64,000 nucleotides of DNA from Desulfarculus sp. (GTDB lineage Bacteria; Desulfobacterota; Desulfarculia; Desulfarculales; Desulfarculaceae), in contig QZKP01000032.1 in NCBI GenBank assembly GCA_003605055.1, positions 112,194-176,193 on the forward strand, given 5' to 3'. The position numbers and the translations under genes are program-made. The notes under the pieces are model-generated. The model saw only the letters and a list, made by a program, of their open reading frames with translations, was not told where the DNA came from and did no database searches. Positions 41,035-48,086 of the stretch are shown here, piece by piece. Numbering within the stretch: the first letter of the stretch is position 1; each line of letters opens with the position of its first letter.

Positions 41035-41050
41035 TGGCACGCATGCTGCC
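41035..41050 (+). promoter_or_regulatory. Sigma-54 (-24/-12) promoter
   Basis: TGGCACG at 41035-41041 and CTGCC at 41046-41050 fit the consensus TGGCACG-N4-TTGCW with the obligatory 10-base spacing between GG and GC. The predicted start is near 41061, about 55 bases before the ATG of the next gene. Confidence 0.75.
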
Positions 41051-41115
41051 TTGCGCTTCATTAGAAGTGGACTGATGCCGCCCAAATGGGGGGCACTTCG
41101 GGCACAGGATAGAGC

Positions 41116-41385
41116 ATGGGCCGCCGCAAAACATCGCCTCCCGTGACCTTACGTGGAGTGGTTATCCCGCTGGGCTGGAGTGAGTCTGGAGAGGTGACCG
41201 CAGTGGGCATCTCCACCTTCAACGAGCAGGAATACCTCCTGGCGCCAACGCCCAACCTGGCAACCTGGCTGGGACTGCTGCGCAAGGAGGTGGAACTGGT
41301 GGGTGGAATCGCAGTCAACGAGCACGGGCTCAAGGTTCTTCGGGTGGATTCGTTTCATATCATTAAGAAAGGAAAAGTCACATGA
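41116..41385 (+). CDS. Small protein of unknown function, first gene after the sigma-54 promoter
   Basis: An 89-residue basic-ended protein without signal peptide or transmembrane helix. The pattern LRGVVIPLGWSESGEVTAVGI, EQEYLLAPTP, LLRKEVELVGGIAVNEHGLKVLRVDSF is predicted to be mostly beta strands and recalls an OB-like barrel. AGGA lies seven bases before the ATG. Its stop overlaps the start of the secreted peptidoglycan-binding gene (ATGA), so they are co-expressed. I do not recognise the family. Confidence 0.8.
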   Translation: MGRRKTSPPVTLRGVVIPLGWSESGEVTAVGISTFNEQEYLLAPTPNLATWLGLLRKEVELVGGIAVNEHGLKVLRVDSFHIIKKGKVT

Positions 41386-41720
41386 AGAAGCTGGGTTCTA
41401 AAACCGTATTGGCGGTGGTGCTGGCGATGGTCATGATGTTCGTCGGCGCCACCCTGGCTGCGGCCGCCGAGCAGGCCCAGGGCACCGCGACCAAGGCGGC
41501 TGCTCCGACCAAGACCAAGGCCAAAAAGGCCGTGGTCAACAAGGACCTGGTCAAGAAGGTGCAGACCGCTTTGAACAGCGCCGGCTACAAGGTCAAGGTG
41601 GACGGCAAGATGGGCAAGGAGACCCGGACCGCCCTCAAGGACTATCAGAAGAAGAACGGCCTTAAGGCCACCGGCCGCCTGACCAAGGCCACCCTGACCA
41701 AGCTCGGGGTTTCCAAGTAG
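41382..41720 (+). CDS. Secreted peptidoglycan-binding domain protein
   Basis: A 112-residue protein with a clear signal peptide (MKKLGSKTVLAVVLAMVMMF, cleavage near AAAA-E), a Lys/Ala/Thr linker and one PG_binding_1 domain at about residues 52-110 (KKVQTALNSAGYKVKVDGKMGK, TRTALKDYQKKNGL). There is no catalytic domain. It is translationally coupled to the 89-residue gene and is the likely end product of the sigma-54 operon, pointing to a cell-envelope function. Confidence 0.88.
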   Translation: MKKLGSKTVLAVVLAMVMMFVGATLAAAAEQAQGTATKAAAPTKTKAKKAVVNKDLVKKVQTALNSAGYKVKVDGKMGKETRTALKDYQKKNGLKATGRLTKATLTKLGVSK

Positions 41721-42107
41721 GGAGCCCCGCTTGTCCGCCATCGCCTGTGGAGGTCCTGGCCGGACGACGACAGGACCTTCGCGTAACCATCCCGCATGGC
41801 GGCTTGGCGTGAAGTTGCATCAGGGCTCAAAAAAGCTTCCCTTTGCCGGCCCGGACCGCGCCGGACGCCGCCCCAAGGCGCCCCGCTGCCGGCCTGGCCA
41901 GGGCAAGGACGGCATCCACCAGCGCGGGCCGGGTCAAAACCGGCGGCGCGCGCACCCCACGGGCGCAGACAGTTACGGTATGGACAAGGGCCGGCCAGGA
42001 CCGGTGAGTCTAGGTCGGGCCGCGGGGGTTTTTTGTGTTGCGGCGGGACTTTTAAAGTCCGGCCCTGAAACACTAACGGATAAAGCTTGAGCAGAAAGAG
42101 AAAAGCT
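41721..42107. other. 387-base spacer without a recognisable gene
   Basis: GC-rich. The overlapping ORFs on both strands are not protein-like and lack ribosome sites. A GC-rich stretch followed by TTTTTT near 42015-42036 could be a weak terminator for the upstream pair, but I could not draw a convincing stem. The HU-like gene promoter should be in the last 80 bases, where composition becomes more AT-rich. Confidence 0.45.
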
Positions 42108-42404
42108 ATGGCCGAGAAAAATCTCCTGACCAAGGCAGAGATAGTGTCCGGCATGGCCAAGGCCGCCGGCATCACCGCCAAGCAGGCCCAGGTGGTTCTG
42201 GAGAGCCTGATCGCTGCCTGCCGCAACGAGGTCAAGGCCGGCCGTCCCTTCCGGGTGGCTGGGCTGGGGACCTTTAGCCTGCGCAAGAGCAAGGCCCGCC
42301 AGGGCAGAAACCCGGCCACTGGCGCGCCCATCAAGATCGCGGCCTCCAAACGGATGGCCTTTACGGCCAGCAGCGCCATCAAGTCCATGCTGAACCCCAA
42401 GTAG
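42108..42404 (+). CDS. HU/IHF-family DNA-binding protein
   Basis: A 98-residue protein: LTKAEIVSGMAKAAGITAKQAQ forms the helical base, RVAGLGTFSLRKSKARQGRNP and TGAPIKIAASKRMAFTAS the DNA-embracing arm with the HU signature GRNPATG. The ATG at 42108 is preferred to an upstream TTG. HU/IHF proteins bend DNA and assist sigma-54 activators; position near such a promoter is suggestive. Confidence 0.93.
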   Translation: MAEKNLLTKAEIVSGMAKAAGITAKQAQVVLESLIAACRNEVKAGRPFRVAGLGTFSLRKSKARQGRNPATGAPIKIAASKRMAFTASSAIKSMLNPK

Positions 42405-42505
42405 GGGCGGAGCAAACAGCCGCTGCGTGAGACAAGGGTCGGCTCCGGCTGCCCTGGTAGGATACCGAAAAAGGGCGTGATCCAGATCGCCCAGGAGTAA
42501 AGAGC

Positions 42506-42613
42506 ATGCGCCGGGAACTGCCCATGGATGCTACGTTGCCGGGGCGCGAGCAGGAGCCTAGGCTCCCGCCGCTGGGCGGGAATGGTCAAGACCTTCTACT
42601 TAAGGGGCTTTAG
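42506..42613 (+). CDS. Possible 35-codon leader ORF before the SpeD-like gene
   Basis: ATG at 42506 has AGGAG eight bases upstream, and the frame runs 35 codons (starting MRRELPMDATLPGREQ) to a TAG at 42611-42613, six bases before the next ATG. Inside are a 14-bp palindrome (GGAGCCTAGGCTCC) and the hairpin CCCGCC-GCTG-GGCGGG. It may be a regulatory upstream ORF; it may equally be chance. No homologue is recognised. Confidence 0.35.
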   Translation: MRRELPMDATLPGREQEPRLPPLGGNGQDLLLKGL

Positions 42614-42619
42614 GGAAAA

Positions 42620-43003
42620 ATGAGCGAATTGGTTGCACAGGCGGTCGCCCAACAGGCGTGGGGAATTGCCTCCAGCATCGACGTCTACGACTGCAATCCC
42701 CAGACTATCCGCCAAGAGGAAGAGATACGACGGTTCGTCGTTGAACTCTGCGACCTGATCGAGATGAAGAGGTTCGGCGAGACCATCGTGGTGGATTTTG
42801 GCGAGGACGAAAGGGTCTCCGGCTATTCCATGGTCCAGCTCATTGAGACCTCGCTCATCTCCGCCCATTTTGCCAATCTCACCAACACGGCCTACATTGA
42901 CGTGTTCAGCTGTAAGCCCTACGACCCGGAAGTGGTGGCAGAGTTTGCCCGCCGCTTCTTCGGCGGCTCACGTGTCAACACTCAGGTCTGCCTGAGACTG
43001 TGA
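42620..43003 (+). CDS. Pyruvoyl-type SpeD-fold decarboxylase homologue with altered substrate motif
   Basis: The 127-residue protein aligns by eye along the whole length of AdoMet decarboxylase SpeD: N-terminal SSIDVYDC, the VSGYSMVQL strand, then ETSLISAHFANL and YIDVFSC. Ser78, His83 and Cys98 keep the exact 5- and 15-residue spacings of the Ser63/His68/Cys83 triad in Thermotoga SpeD, so self-cleavage to a pyruvoyl enzyme is plausible. The family motif SHxxxHTWPE is changed: SH is SL, and HTWPE is HFANL, losing the Trp and Glu used for AdoMet. SpeD relatives that decarboxylate arginine or ornithine have been described, so an amino-acid substrate is likely here. The substrate is inference. 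Confidence 0.8.
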   Translation: MSELVAQAVAQQAWGIASSIDVYDCNPQTIRQEEEIRRFVVELCDLIEMKRFGETIVVDFGEDERVSGYSMVQLIETSLISAHFANLTNTAYIDVFSCKPYDPEVVAEFARRFFGGSRVNTQVCLRL

Positions 43004-43004
43004 C

Positions 43005-43961
43005 ATGTTCCAGTCCTTCATAGTCAGCGACCTGGACCAGTGCCGGGAGCTGTGGACGGGCCTGCTGCCGCAGGAGTTCCTCACCGACCTGTGGGAGGTG
43101 AGGGCCTGCTTTCAGCGACACTTTCAGCGGCCTCCCGCCTTCGTGGTCTGCCGGGACGGAGGCCAGGTCAAGGGCCTGTTGCCCCTGAGTTGGCTGGAGG
43201 AGTCCGGCGGCTATGGGTTTTTCCCGGGAGAGACCTGGCAGGGGAAAACTTGGCTGGAGCAAAACCGCATCTTGGCTCAAGGGGAGGGGACGCTGGAGGC
43301 TCTGCTCTCCAGTTGCCCCTCCCCGTTTCACCTGCGCTACCTGAGCGATTGGGGCCTGCCGCTGGCCGAGACGGCCCCGGTGGACGAGATAGGCTACCTG
43401 TTCCATCCCCCGCGGTACGGCTATGACCTGGAAAACTATTTCCAGGAGTTCTCCGGCAAGTCCCGCAAGCAGATACTGCGCGAGGTGGGCCGCCTGGAAG
43501 AGCGGGGCCTGGAGCTGCGCTACGACCACGCACCCGACTTTGATCTGATGGTCTCCCTGAACCGGGACCGCTTCGGCGGCCATTCCTATTTTGCCGACCC
43601 CCGCTTCATCGCGGGCTTCCGCGAGCTGTTCAACCTGCTGCGCGAGCGGGGCTGGCTGCGCCTGACCACGGTGATCCTGGGCGGCCGCCCGGCAGCGGTG
43701 GATATGGGTGCCGTGTACCAAGGGGTGTACACCCTGCTGGCCGGCGGCACCGACCCCGAGACGCCCGGCGTGGCCAAGCTTATCAACCTGCAGCACATGC
43801 GCCTGGCCTGCCGGGAGCGGCTGCGCGAGGTGGACTTCCTCTGCGGCGACTTTACCTGGAAGAAGATGTTCCACCTCTTCCCGCGGCCGCTGTACCTGCT
43901 GAGCGACCAGGCCACCAGAAACCTGGAGGCGCCCGCAGCCGCGGCTGGGCAGGGGGCCTAG
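43005..43961 (+). CDS. GNAT/FemAB-like acyltransferase
   Basis: A 318-residue protein resembling the Acetyltransf_6 (BioF2/CelD-like) group: two GNAT-like halves, with KSRKQILREVGRLEERGLEL (typical of the linker helix), NRDRFGGHSYFADPRFI, and LTTVILGGRPAAVDMGAVYQG followed by YTLLAGGTDPE. These enzymes transfer acyl or aminoacyl groups to amines. Only one base separates it from the SpeD-like gene. It may acylate the amine made by that decarboxylase or the product of the ligase downstream. Confidence 0.8.
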   Translation: MFQSFIVSDLDQCRELWTGLLPQEFLTDLWEVRACFQRHFQRPPAFVVCRDGGQVKGLLPLSWLEESGGYGFFPGETWQGKTWLEQNRILAQGEGTLEALLSSCPSPFHLRYLSDWGLPLAETAPVDEIGYLFHPPRYGYDLENYFQEFSGKSRKQILREVGRLEERGLELRYDHAPDFDLMVSLNRDRFGGHSYFADPRFIAGFRELFNLLRERGWLRLTTVILGGRPAAVDMGAVYQGVYTLLAGGTDPETPGVAKLINLQHMRLACRERLREVDFLCGDFTWKKMFHLFPRPLYLLSDQATRNLEAPAAAAGQGA

Positions 43962-45245
43962 GTGTCCGCCCGGCCGGTGGTGGTGGTGGGCACCACCGCA
44001 GATTACATAGCCATCCTGGCCCAGCGTCATCCCGGACAGGCCCTGTTCATCACCGATCCCCTGGAGAGACAAAAAAGCGCTGAGTCGGCGCCTGCCCCCG
44101 GCTGGGAGCTGCTCTGCAACCTGGGCGACTATGCCCGGACTCTGGCCCGGCTGCGGGAGCACTTGCTTCGCAAGGACCAATGGCCCGCGGGCGTGGCCTG
44201 CTTTGACTGCGAGTCCCTGGGTCTGGCCGCCGTGCTGGCCCGAGAACTGGGCCTGCCGTTCCCCTCGCCCGAGGCCGTGGCCGCCAGCCGCAGCAAGCTC
44301 AGGAGCAAGCAGCTCTGGCAGCGGGCCGGCGTCGCCTGCCCCCAGTGTACGGCCGTGGCCAGCTCCCAGGAGGCCGACCGACTGCCCCAGACCCTGGGCG
44401 CGCCGCTGATAATGAAGCCCCAGACCGGCTCGGGCAGCGAGCTGGTATTTCTATGCGCGGACCCGGCCCAGTGTAGGCAGGCCTTTGCCGCCCTGCAAGA
44501 GGGCCTGGCCAGCCACCCCAACCGTCGCCTGTACCCCCAGGGCGGCGATGAAGGCCCGGACCCCCGGCGGGTGTTCGTGGCCGAGCAGTTCATCGCCGGC
44601 GACGAATACTCCTGCGACTTTCTAGTGGAGGAAGGCCGGGCGCGCATCATCCGCCTGGCCCGCAAGTACGCGGCGACGGACCAGCCCGTGGGCACCATCC
44701 AGGCCTACCTGTTGCCCGCGCCCCTGCCCGCGGGCCTGTCCTGGCAGGGGCTGACGGTCCAACTGGAGGCCGCGGCCCTGGCCCTGGGGCTCAGCCGGGC
44801 CATAGGCATGGCCGACCTCATGGTGGCCGGCGGCGCGGCCTACCTGATCGAGCTCACCCCCCGGCCGGGCGGGGACTGCCTGCCGCCCTTGATAGAGCGC
44901 AGCAGCGGCCTGGACATGCTGGGGCTGACCTTGGACTTCGCGGCCGGCCGGCCCATCGCCCTGCCGGCGCCCGAGCAGTGGCAGACCCTGGTGGGCCTGC
45001 GCCTGTTCGCCAGGCAGGAGGGCGTGATTCGCAGGCTCGACGCCGGCCGCCTGGGCCAGGACCGCCGGGTGCGGGAGTGCTCCCTGCGGCGTGGGCCCGG
45101 CGACCGCGTGGTCCTGCCGCCGCGGGACTATGACTCGCGCCTGCTGGGGCAGGTGATCTTCGCGCCCACCCCTGGCGCGTCCGTCGAGCAGCAGTGCCAA
45201 GAGCTGGAGCAGATGCTGGTGGTGGAAATGGAGCCGGCGCCATGA
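43962..45245 (+). CDS. ATP-grasp ligase
   Basis: A 427-residue carboxylate-amine ligase-type enzyme. The N-terminal Rossmann-like part (VVVVGTTADYIAILAQ) is followed by the ATP-grasp domain: SRSKLRSKQLWQRAGVACPQ, LIMKPQTGSGSELVFL for the ATP-binding lysine loop, VFVAEQFIAGDEYSCDF, and the metal motif AYLIELTPRPGGD. It starts with GTG directly after the GNAT gene stop and overlaps the PLP decarboxylase gene by four bases. It probably joins an amino acid to an amine or carrier. Confidence 0.87.
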   Translation: MSARPVVVVGTTADYIAILAQRHPGQALFITDPLERQKSAESAPAPGWELLCNLGDYARTLARLREHLLRKDQWPAGVACFDCESLGLAAVLARELGLPFPSPEAVAASRSKLRSKQLWQRAGVACPQCTAVASSQEADRLPQTLGAPLIMKPQTGSGSELVFLCADPAQCRQAFAALQEGLASHPNRRLYPQGGDEGPDPRRVFVAEQFIAGDEYSCDFLVEEGRARIIRLARKYAATDQPVGTIQAYLLPAPLPAGLSWQGLTVQLEAAALALGLSRAIGMADLMVAGGAAYLIELTPRPGGDCLPPLIERSSGLDMLGLTLDFAAGRPIALPAPEQWQTLVGLRLFARQEGVIRRLDAGRLGQDRRVRECSLRRGPGDRVVLPPRDYDSRLLGQVIFAPTPGASVEQQCQELEQMLVVEMEPAP

Positions 45246-46558
45246 GCGATGCCCGCGAGCTGCTTCGGCGGGCTGCCGGGCTGCTGGCCCAGACCCCCCA
45301 AAGTCTGCCGGCCGAGGCCCTGGCCGCCTACGTGGCCGCCTTGCAGGCCAGGGCCGGGGAGTTCCTGGCCGCCCGCCAGCGGCACGGTTCGTCCCTGTAT
45401 CTGCTGGACCGCCAGGCCCTCATTGCCCGGGCCCAGGAGTTCCGCGCGGCCTTTGCCCAGGAGATGGAGAACTTCCAGCCCTTTTTCGCCGTCAAGTGCA
45501 ACAACCATCCCCTGGTGGCCGCGGCCCTGGTCCAGCAAGGCCTGGGCCTGGACGTGTCCAGCGGCCTGGAGCTGGAGATGGCCCTGGCCACGGGCTGCAG
45601 GCGCATCGTCTTCAGCGGGCCGGGCAAGACCCCGGCCGAGCACGCCCTGGCCCTGGCGCACGCGGACAAGGTAACGCTGCTCCTGGACAGCTTCGGCGAG
45701 CTAAAGCGGCTGCAAGAGTTGGCCGCCGAACAGGGCCGGGAAGCGGCCGTGGGCGTGCGCCTGACCACGGACGAGAAGGGCCTGTGGCGGAAGTTCGGCA
45801 TCCCCCTGAGCCGCCTGGGCGAGTTCTGCGCGGCCGCGGCCGCGGGCCCGGTGCGCCTGGCGGGCCTGCAGTTCCACACCAGTTGGAACCTGGACCCCAG
45901 GGCCCAGAGCGCCTTTCTGGCCCGGCTGGGCCAGACCCTGGCCGGCCTGCCGGCCCCGCAGCGGGCGGCGCTCAGGTTCCTGGACATCGGCGGCGGCTTT
46001 TGGCCGGCCCGCGGCGAGTGGCTGCAAGAGGCCGCCACGCCCCAGGGCCGGCTGCAGGCCGCCCTGGGGGAGGCCGCGCCCGCGCCCTTGGCCCATTACC
46101 TCTGCCCGGCCGCGCCCATCGGCCGATTCGCCCAGGAGATCGGCGCGGCCCTGCGCGCGCACGTGTTCCCGCACCTGGACTGCGCCATCTACGCCGAGCC
46201 CGGCCGCTGGCTGGCCAACGACGCCATGCACATCCTGCTCACGGTGGTGGACCAGAAGGCCCCGGACCTGGTTATCACCGACGGCGGCACCAACCTCATC
46301 GGTTGGGAACGCTTTGAGAACGACTACGCGCCGGTGATCAATCTCTCCCGGCCCGGACCCCAGGAGCATCCCTGCTACGTGCTGGGCTCGTTGTGCACGC
46401 CGCACGACGTGTGGGGCTACAGCTTTTTCGGCCAGGGCATCGCGCCCGGCGATGTGCTGTTGATCCCGCACCAGGGTGCCTACACCTACAGCCTGCGCCA
46501 GCACTTTATCAAGCCTCTGGCCGCGGTGGCGCCCCTGTCTCTGACCGAGAAAGAATAG
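45242..46558 (+). CDS. PLP-dependent decarboxylase, LysA/ornithine-decarboxylase fold (BtrK-like)
   Basis: A 438-residue fold-type-III enzyme beginning MSDARELLRR (ATG at 45242 overlapping the ATP-grasp stop as ATGA). PLP Lys is K85 in FFAVKCNNHP; DVSSGLELEMAL, LQFHTSWN, FLDIGGGFWPARG, AEPGRWLAND and the catalytic Cys loop LGSLCTPHDVWG are all present. It differs clearly from the lysA gene at 27442. Pairing of an ATP-grasp ligase with a LysA-like decarboxylase recalls butirosin BtrJ/BtrK, where a carrier-bound glutamate is decarboxylated. The true substrate is unknown. Confidence 0.88.
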   Translation: MSDARELLRRAAGLLAQTPQSLPAEALAAYVAALQARAGEFLAARQRHGSSLYLLDRQALIARAQEFRAAFAQEMENFQPFFAVKCNNHPLVAAALVQQGLGLDVSSGLELEMALATGCRRIVFSGPGKTPAEHALALAHADKVTLLLDSFGELKRLQELAAEQGREAAVGVRLTTDEKGLWRKFGIPLSRLGEFCAAAAAGPVRLAGLQFHTSWNLDPRAQSAFLARLGQTLAGLPAPQRAALRFLDIGGGFWPARGEWLQEAATPQGRLQAALGEAAPAPLAHYLCPAAPIGRFAQEIGAALRAHVFPHLDCAIYAEPGRWLANDAMHILLTVVDQKAPDLVITDGGTNLIGWERFENDYAPVINLSRPGPQEHPCYVLGSLCTPHDVWGYSFFGQGIAPGDVLLIPHQGAYTYSLRQHFIKPLAAVAPLSLTEKE

Positions 46559-46602
46559 AGGCCGGGCCGTGACTCGCTTAGGCTGCCGCTTGGTAAGATG
46601 CC

Positions 46603-47118
46603 GTGGCTGATCTTGTCCAGGACGCGATGCGCCTGGCCCAGGGCCTGCAGGAGGCGTACGGCCAGGATATCCTGGGCGATGCCAGACTGGCCGGGCTGCT
46701 CGCGGACTACCAGGAGGCCATTGCCCAGACCGCCCGCCTCACCGCGGAGCTGGCCGTGGAGAAGGTGTGCGTGGCCTGCGCGGCGCGGGACGCGGTTTGT
46801 TGCTTCACCGGCGTGGAAAAACGCTATGACCAATACCTGTTGTTGCTAAACTTATTATTAGGGGTGCGGTTGCCCCCAGAGGCGGAGCTGGCCAATAGCT
46901 GCTTTTTCTGCGGAGCGCGCGGCTGCAGGCTCTTGGCCAAAAACTCCTTTTGCCTGAACTTCTTCTGCCCGGAGATCCGCCAGGCCTTGGGCGCGGAGAA
47001 CATGGCCCGGCTGCTGCGTCAGGTGGGCCAGGAGCTGAACGCCCAGTTCGAGCTGGACCGGGTGTTGATCCCCTGGCTCTGGCGCCGCCAGGCCTCGGGG
47101 ACGGGAAAGGGAAGATAG
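46603..47118 (+). CDS. Cys-rich protein of unknown function
   Basis: A 171-residue cytoplasmic-looking protein with nine cysteines between residues 56 and 122: CVAC, CC, then NSCFFCGARGC, C and FFC. The arrangement suggests a zinc or Fe-S site. Helical N- and C-terminal parts flank it. The start GTG at 46603 is the likeliest; ATG at 46626 is possible. It follows the PLP decarboxylase in the same orientation and may be part of that cluster. Confidence 0.7.
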   Translation: MADLVQDAMRLAQGLQEAYGQDILGDARLAGLLADYQEAIAQTARLTAELAVEKVCVACAARDAVCCFTGVEKRYDQYLLLLNLLLGVRLPPEAELANSCFFCGARGCRLLAKNSFCLNFFCPEIRQALGAENMARLLRQVGQELNAQFELDRVLIPWLWRRQASGTGKGR

Positions 47119-47628
47119 ATGCGGGCGCGAGGAACGCAGAAGACACCAGACGCAGGGTCCAGAGGCCTCTGCGGCCGGGCCTGGCTGGCCTGGGCCGCGG
47201 CCCTGCTCATACTCGCGGGTTGCGCGCAGTACGGCACCCTGGACCCAGGGCCCAACCCCGCCAAGGTGCGGGTGCTGCTAAACCTCAATGAGGACCGCAG
47301 CCGGTTCGACCAGTTCGACGACGTGCTGCCCTACACCCGCTGGGACTGGGGCCTGTATATCGTGCAGGACGGAAAAATGACGGCTCTGCGCACCGCCGGC
47401 GGCCAGTCGCTCAAGGCCATACTGGGTTACCGGTTGGTGCAGGACGTGGTGTTCCTGGTGCCGCCGGGCCAGTGGCGGCTGCGGTTGCTGGTGGAGGGCT
47501 ACGTGGGCCTGCGCGAGGGCCGCTATTATAGGCCGGTGGACGTGGCCTATGTGCAGCAGGACTTCGAGGTAAACCTGGCTCCGGGCCAGGAGATCACCCT
47601 GCGGCCCTCAGCCGGCCCCAGGGGCTGA
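47119..47628 (+). CDS. Lipoprotein of unknown function
   Basis: A 169-residue protein with a long basic n-region, a hydrophobic core and lipobox LAGC (AAALLILAGCAQYG). The mature part reads as a beta-sandwich (KVRVLLNLNEDRSRFDQFD, DWGLYIVQDGKMTAL, VVFLVPPGQWRLRLLVEGYV). It begins right after the stop of the Cys-rich gene, so the two are coupled. No family recognised. Confidence 0.75.
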   Translation: MRARGTQKTPDAGSRGLCGRAWLAWAAALLILAGCAQYGTLDPGPNPAKVRVLLNLNEDRSRFDQFDDVLPYTRWDWGLYIVQDGKMTALRTAGGQSLKAILGYRLVQDVVFLVPPGQWRLRLLVEGYVGLREGRYYRPVDVAYVQQDFEVNLAPGQEITLRPSAGPRG

Positions 47629-47700
47629 CAAGCCAAGCCGGTAGCCGCGCGCACTGGCGGCCCGAACTGGAATCGAGCAAAAACGAGGAGGGAAAATACT

Positions 47701-47934
47701 ATGAAGCGACTGAGCCTGTTGACTGTACTCATCCTGACGCTGGTCCTGGCCGCGGCCTGCAGCAGCACCCTCTATCAGGTCTCCACGGACAAGGGCAGGG
47801 AATACATCGCGGTGGGCAAGCCGGAGTTGAACGAAAAGGCCCGCACCTACACCTTCAAGGACAAGAACGGCAACACCGTGATCCTGAATCAGAAGGAAGT
47901 GACCGAGATCAAGAGCATACCGGGCAAGTACTAG
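47701..47934 (+). CDS. YgdI/YgdR-family small lipoprotein
   Basis: A 77-residue lipoprotein with lipobox AAAC (LVLAAACSSTLYQV) followed by the SH3-like YgdI/YgdR core TDKGREYIAVGKPELNEKARTYTF and DKNGNTVILNQKEVTEIKSI. GAGGAGG lies about ten bases before the ATG. Function is unknown in the family. Confidence 0.92.
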   Translation: MKRLSLLTVLILTLVLAAACSSTLYQVSTDKGREYIAVGKPELNEKARTYTFKDKNGNTVILNQKEVTEIKSIPGKY

Positions 47935-48037
47935 ACAGGTCTCCTTGCGACTCATTGCCAGCCGCTCAACAAGTTTGCGGCCGCAGCTACTGGCCAGGTT
48001 GGGCTCTCCTCGGTTGGAAATGCCTCCTTCCGGGTCT

Positions 48038-48070
48038 GGGGTCCCCTATAATGAAAATATAGGGAACCCC
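48038..48070 (+). promoter_or_regulatory. Inverted repeat containing a TATAAT element before the cNMP-binding gene
   Basis: GGGGTCCCCTATA (48038-48050) and TATAGGGAACCCC (48058-48070) are 13-bp arms with one mismatch around a 7-base centre. A perfect -10 hexamer TATAAT (48047-48052) lies on the left arm; the -35 region is weak. The layout suits an operator over the promoter, though an mRNA hairpin is also possible. The gene's AAGGAGG follows directly. Confidence 0.55.
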
Positions 48071-48086
48071 AACAAGGAGGCGGGGC

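Larger units (their letters stand above)
40820..41115 (+). promoter_or_regulatory. AT-rich sigma-54 control region
   Basis: This 296-base spacer is sharply AT-rich against GC-rich flanks. It holds three palindromic sites, then the -24/-12 element, then a short leader to the ATG at 41116. No gene is present. The arrangement of upstream sites, AT-rich DNA able to bend, and a sigma-54 promoter is typical of enhancer-driven control; the AT-rich stretch could also bind IHF/HU, and an HU-like gene lies 1 kb downstream. Confidence 0.7.

Noticed and set aside
41645..42589. Minus-strand ORF of 314 codons opposite the HU-like gene
   Set aside because: No motifs or plausible ribosome site, and it covers the HU-like gene and parts of both spacers; judged a shadow.
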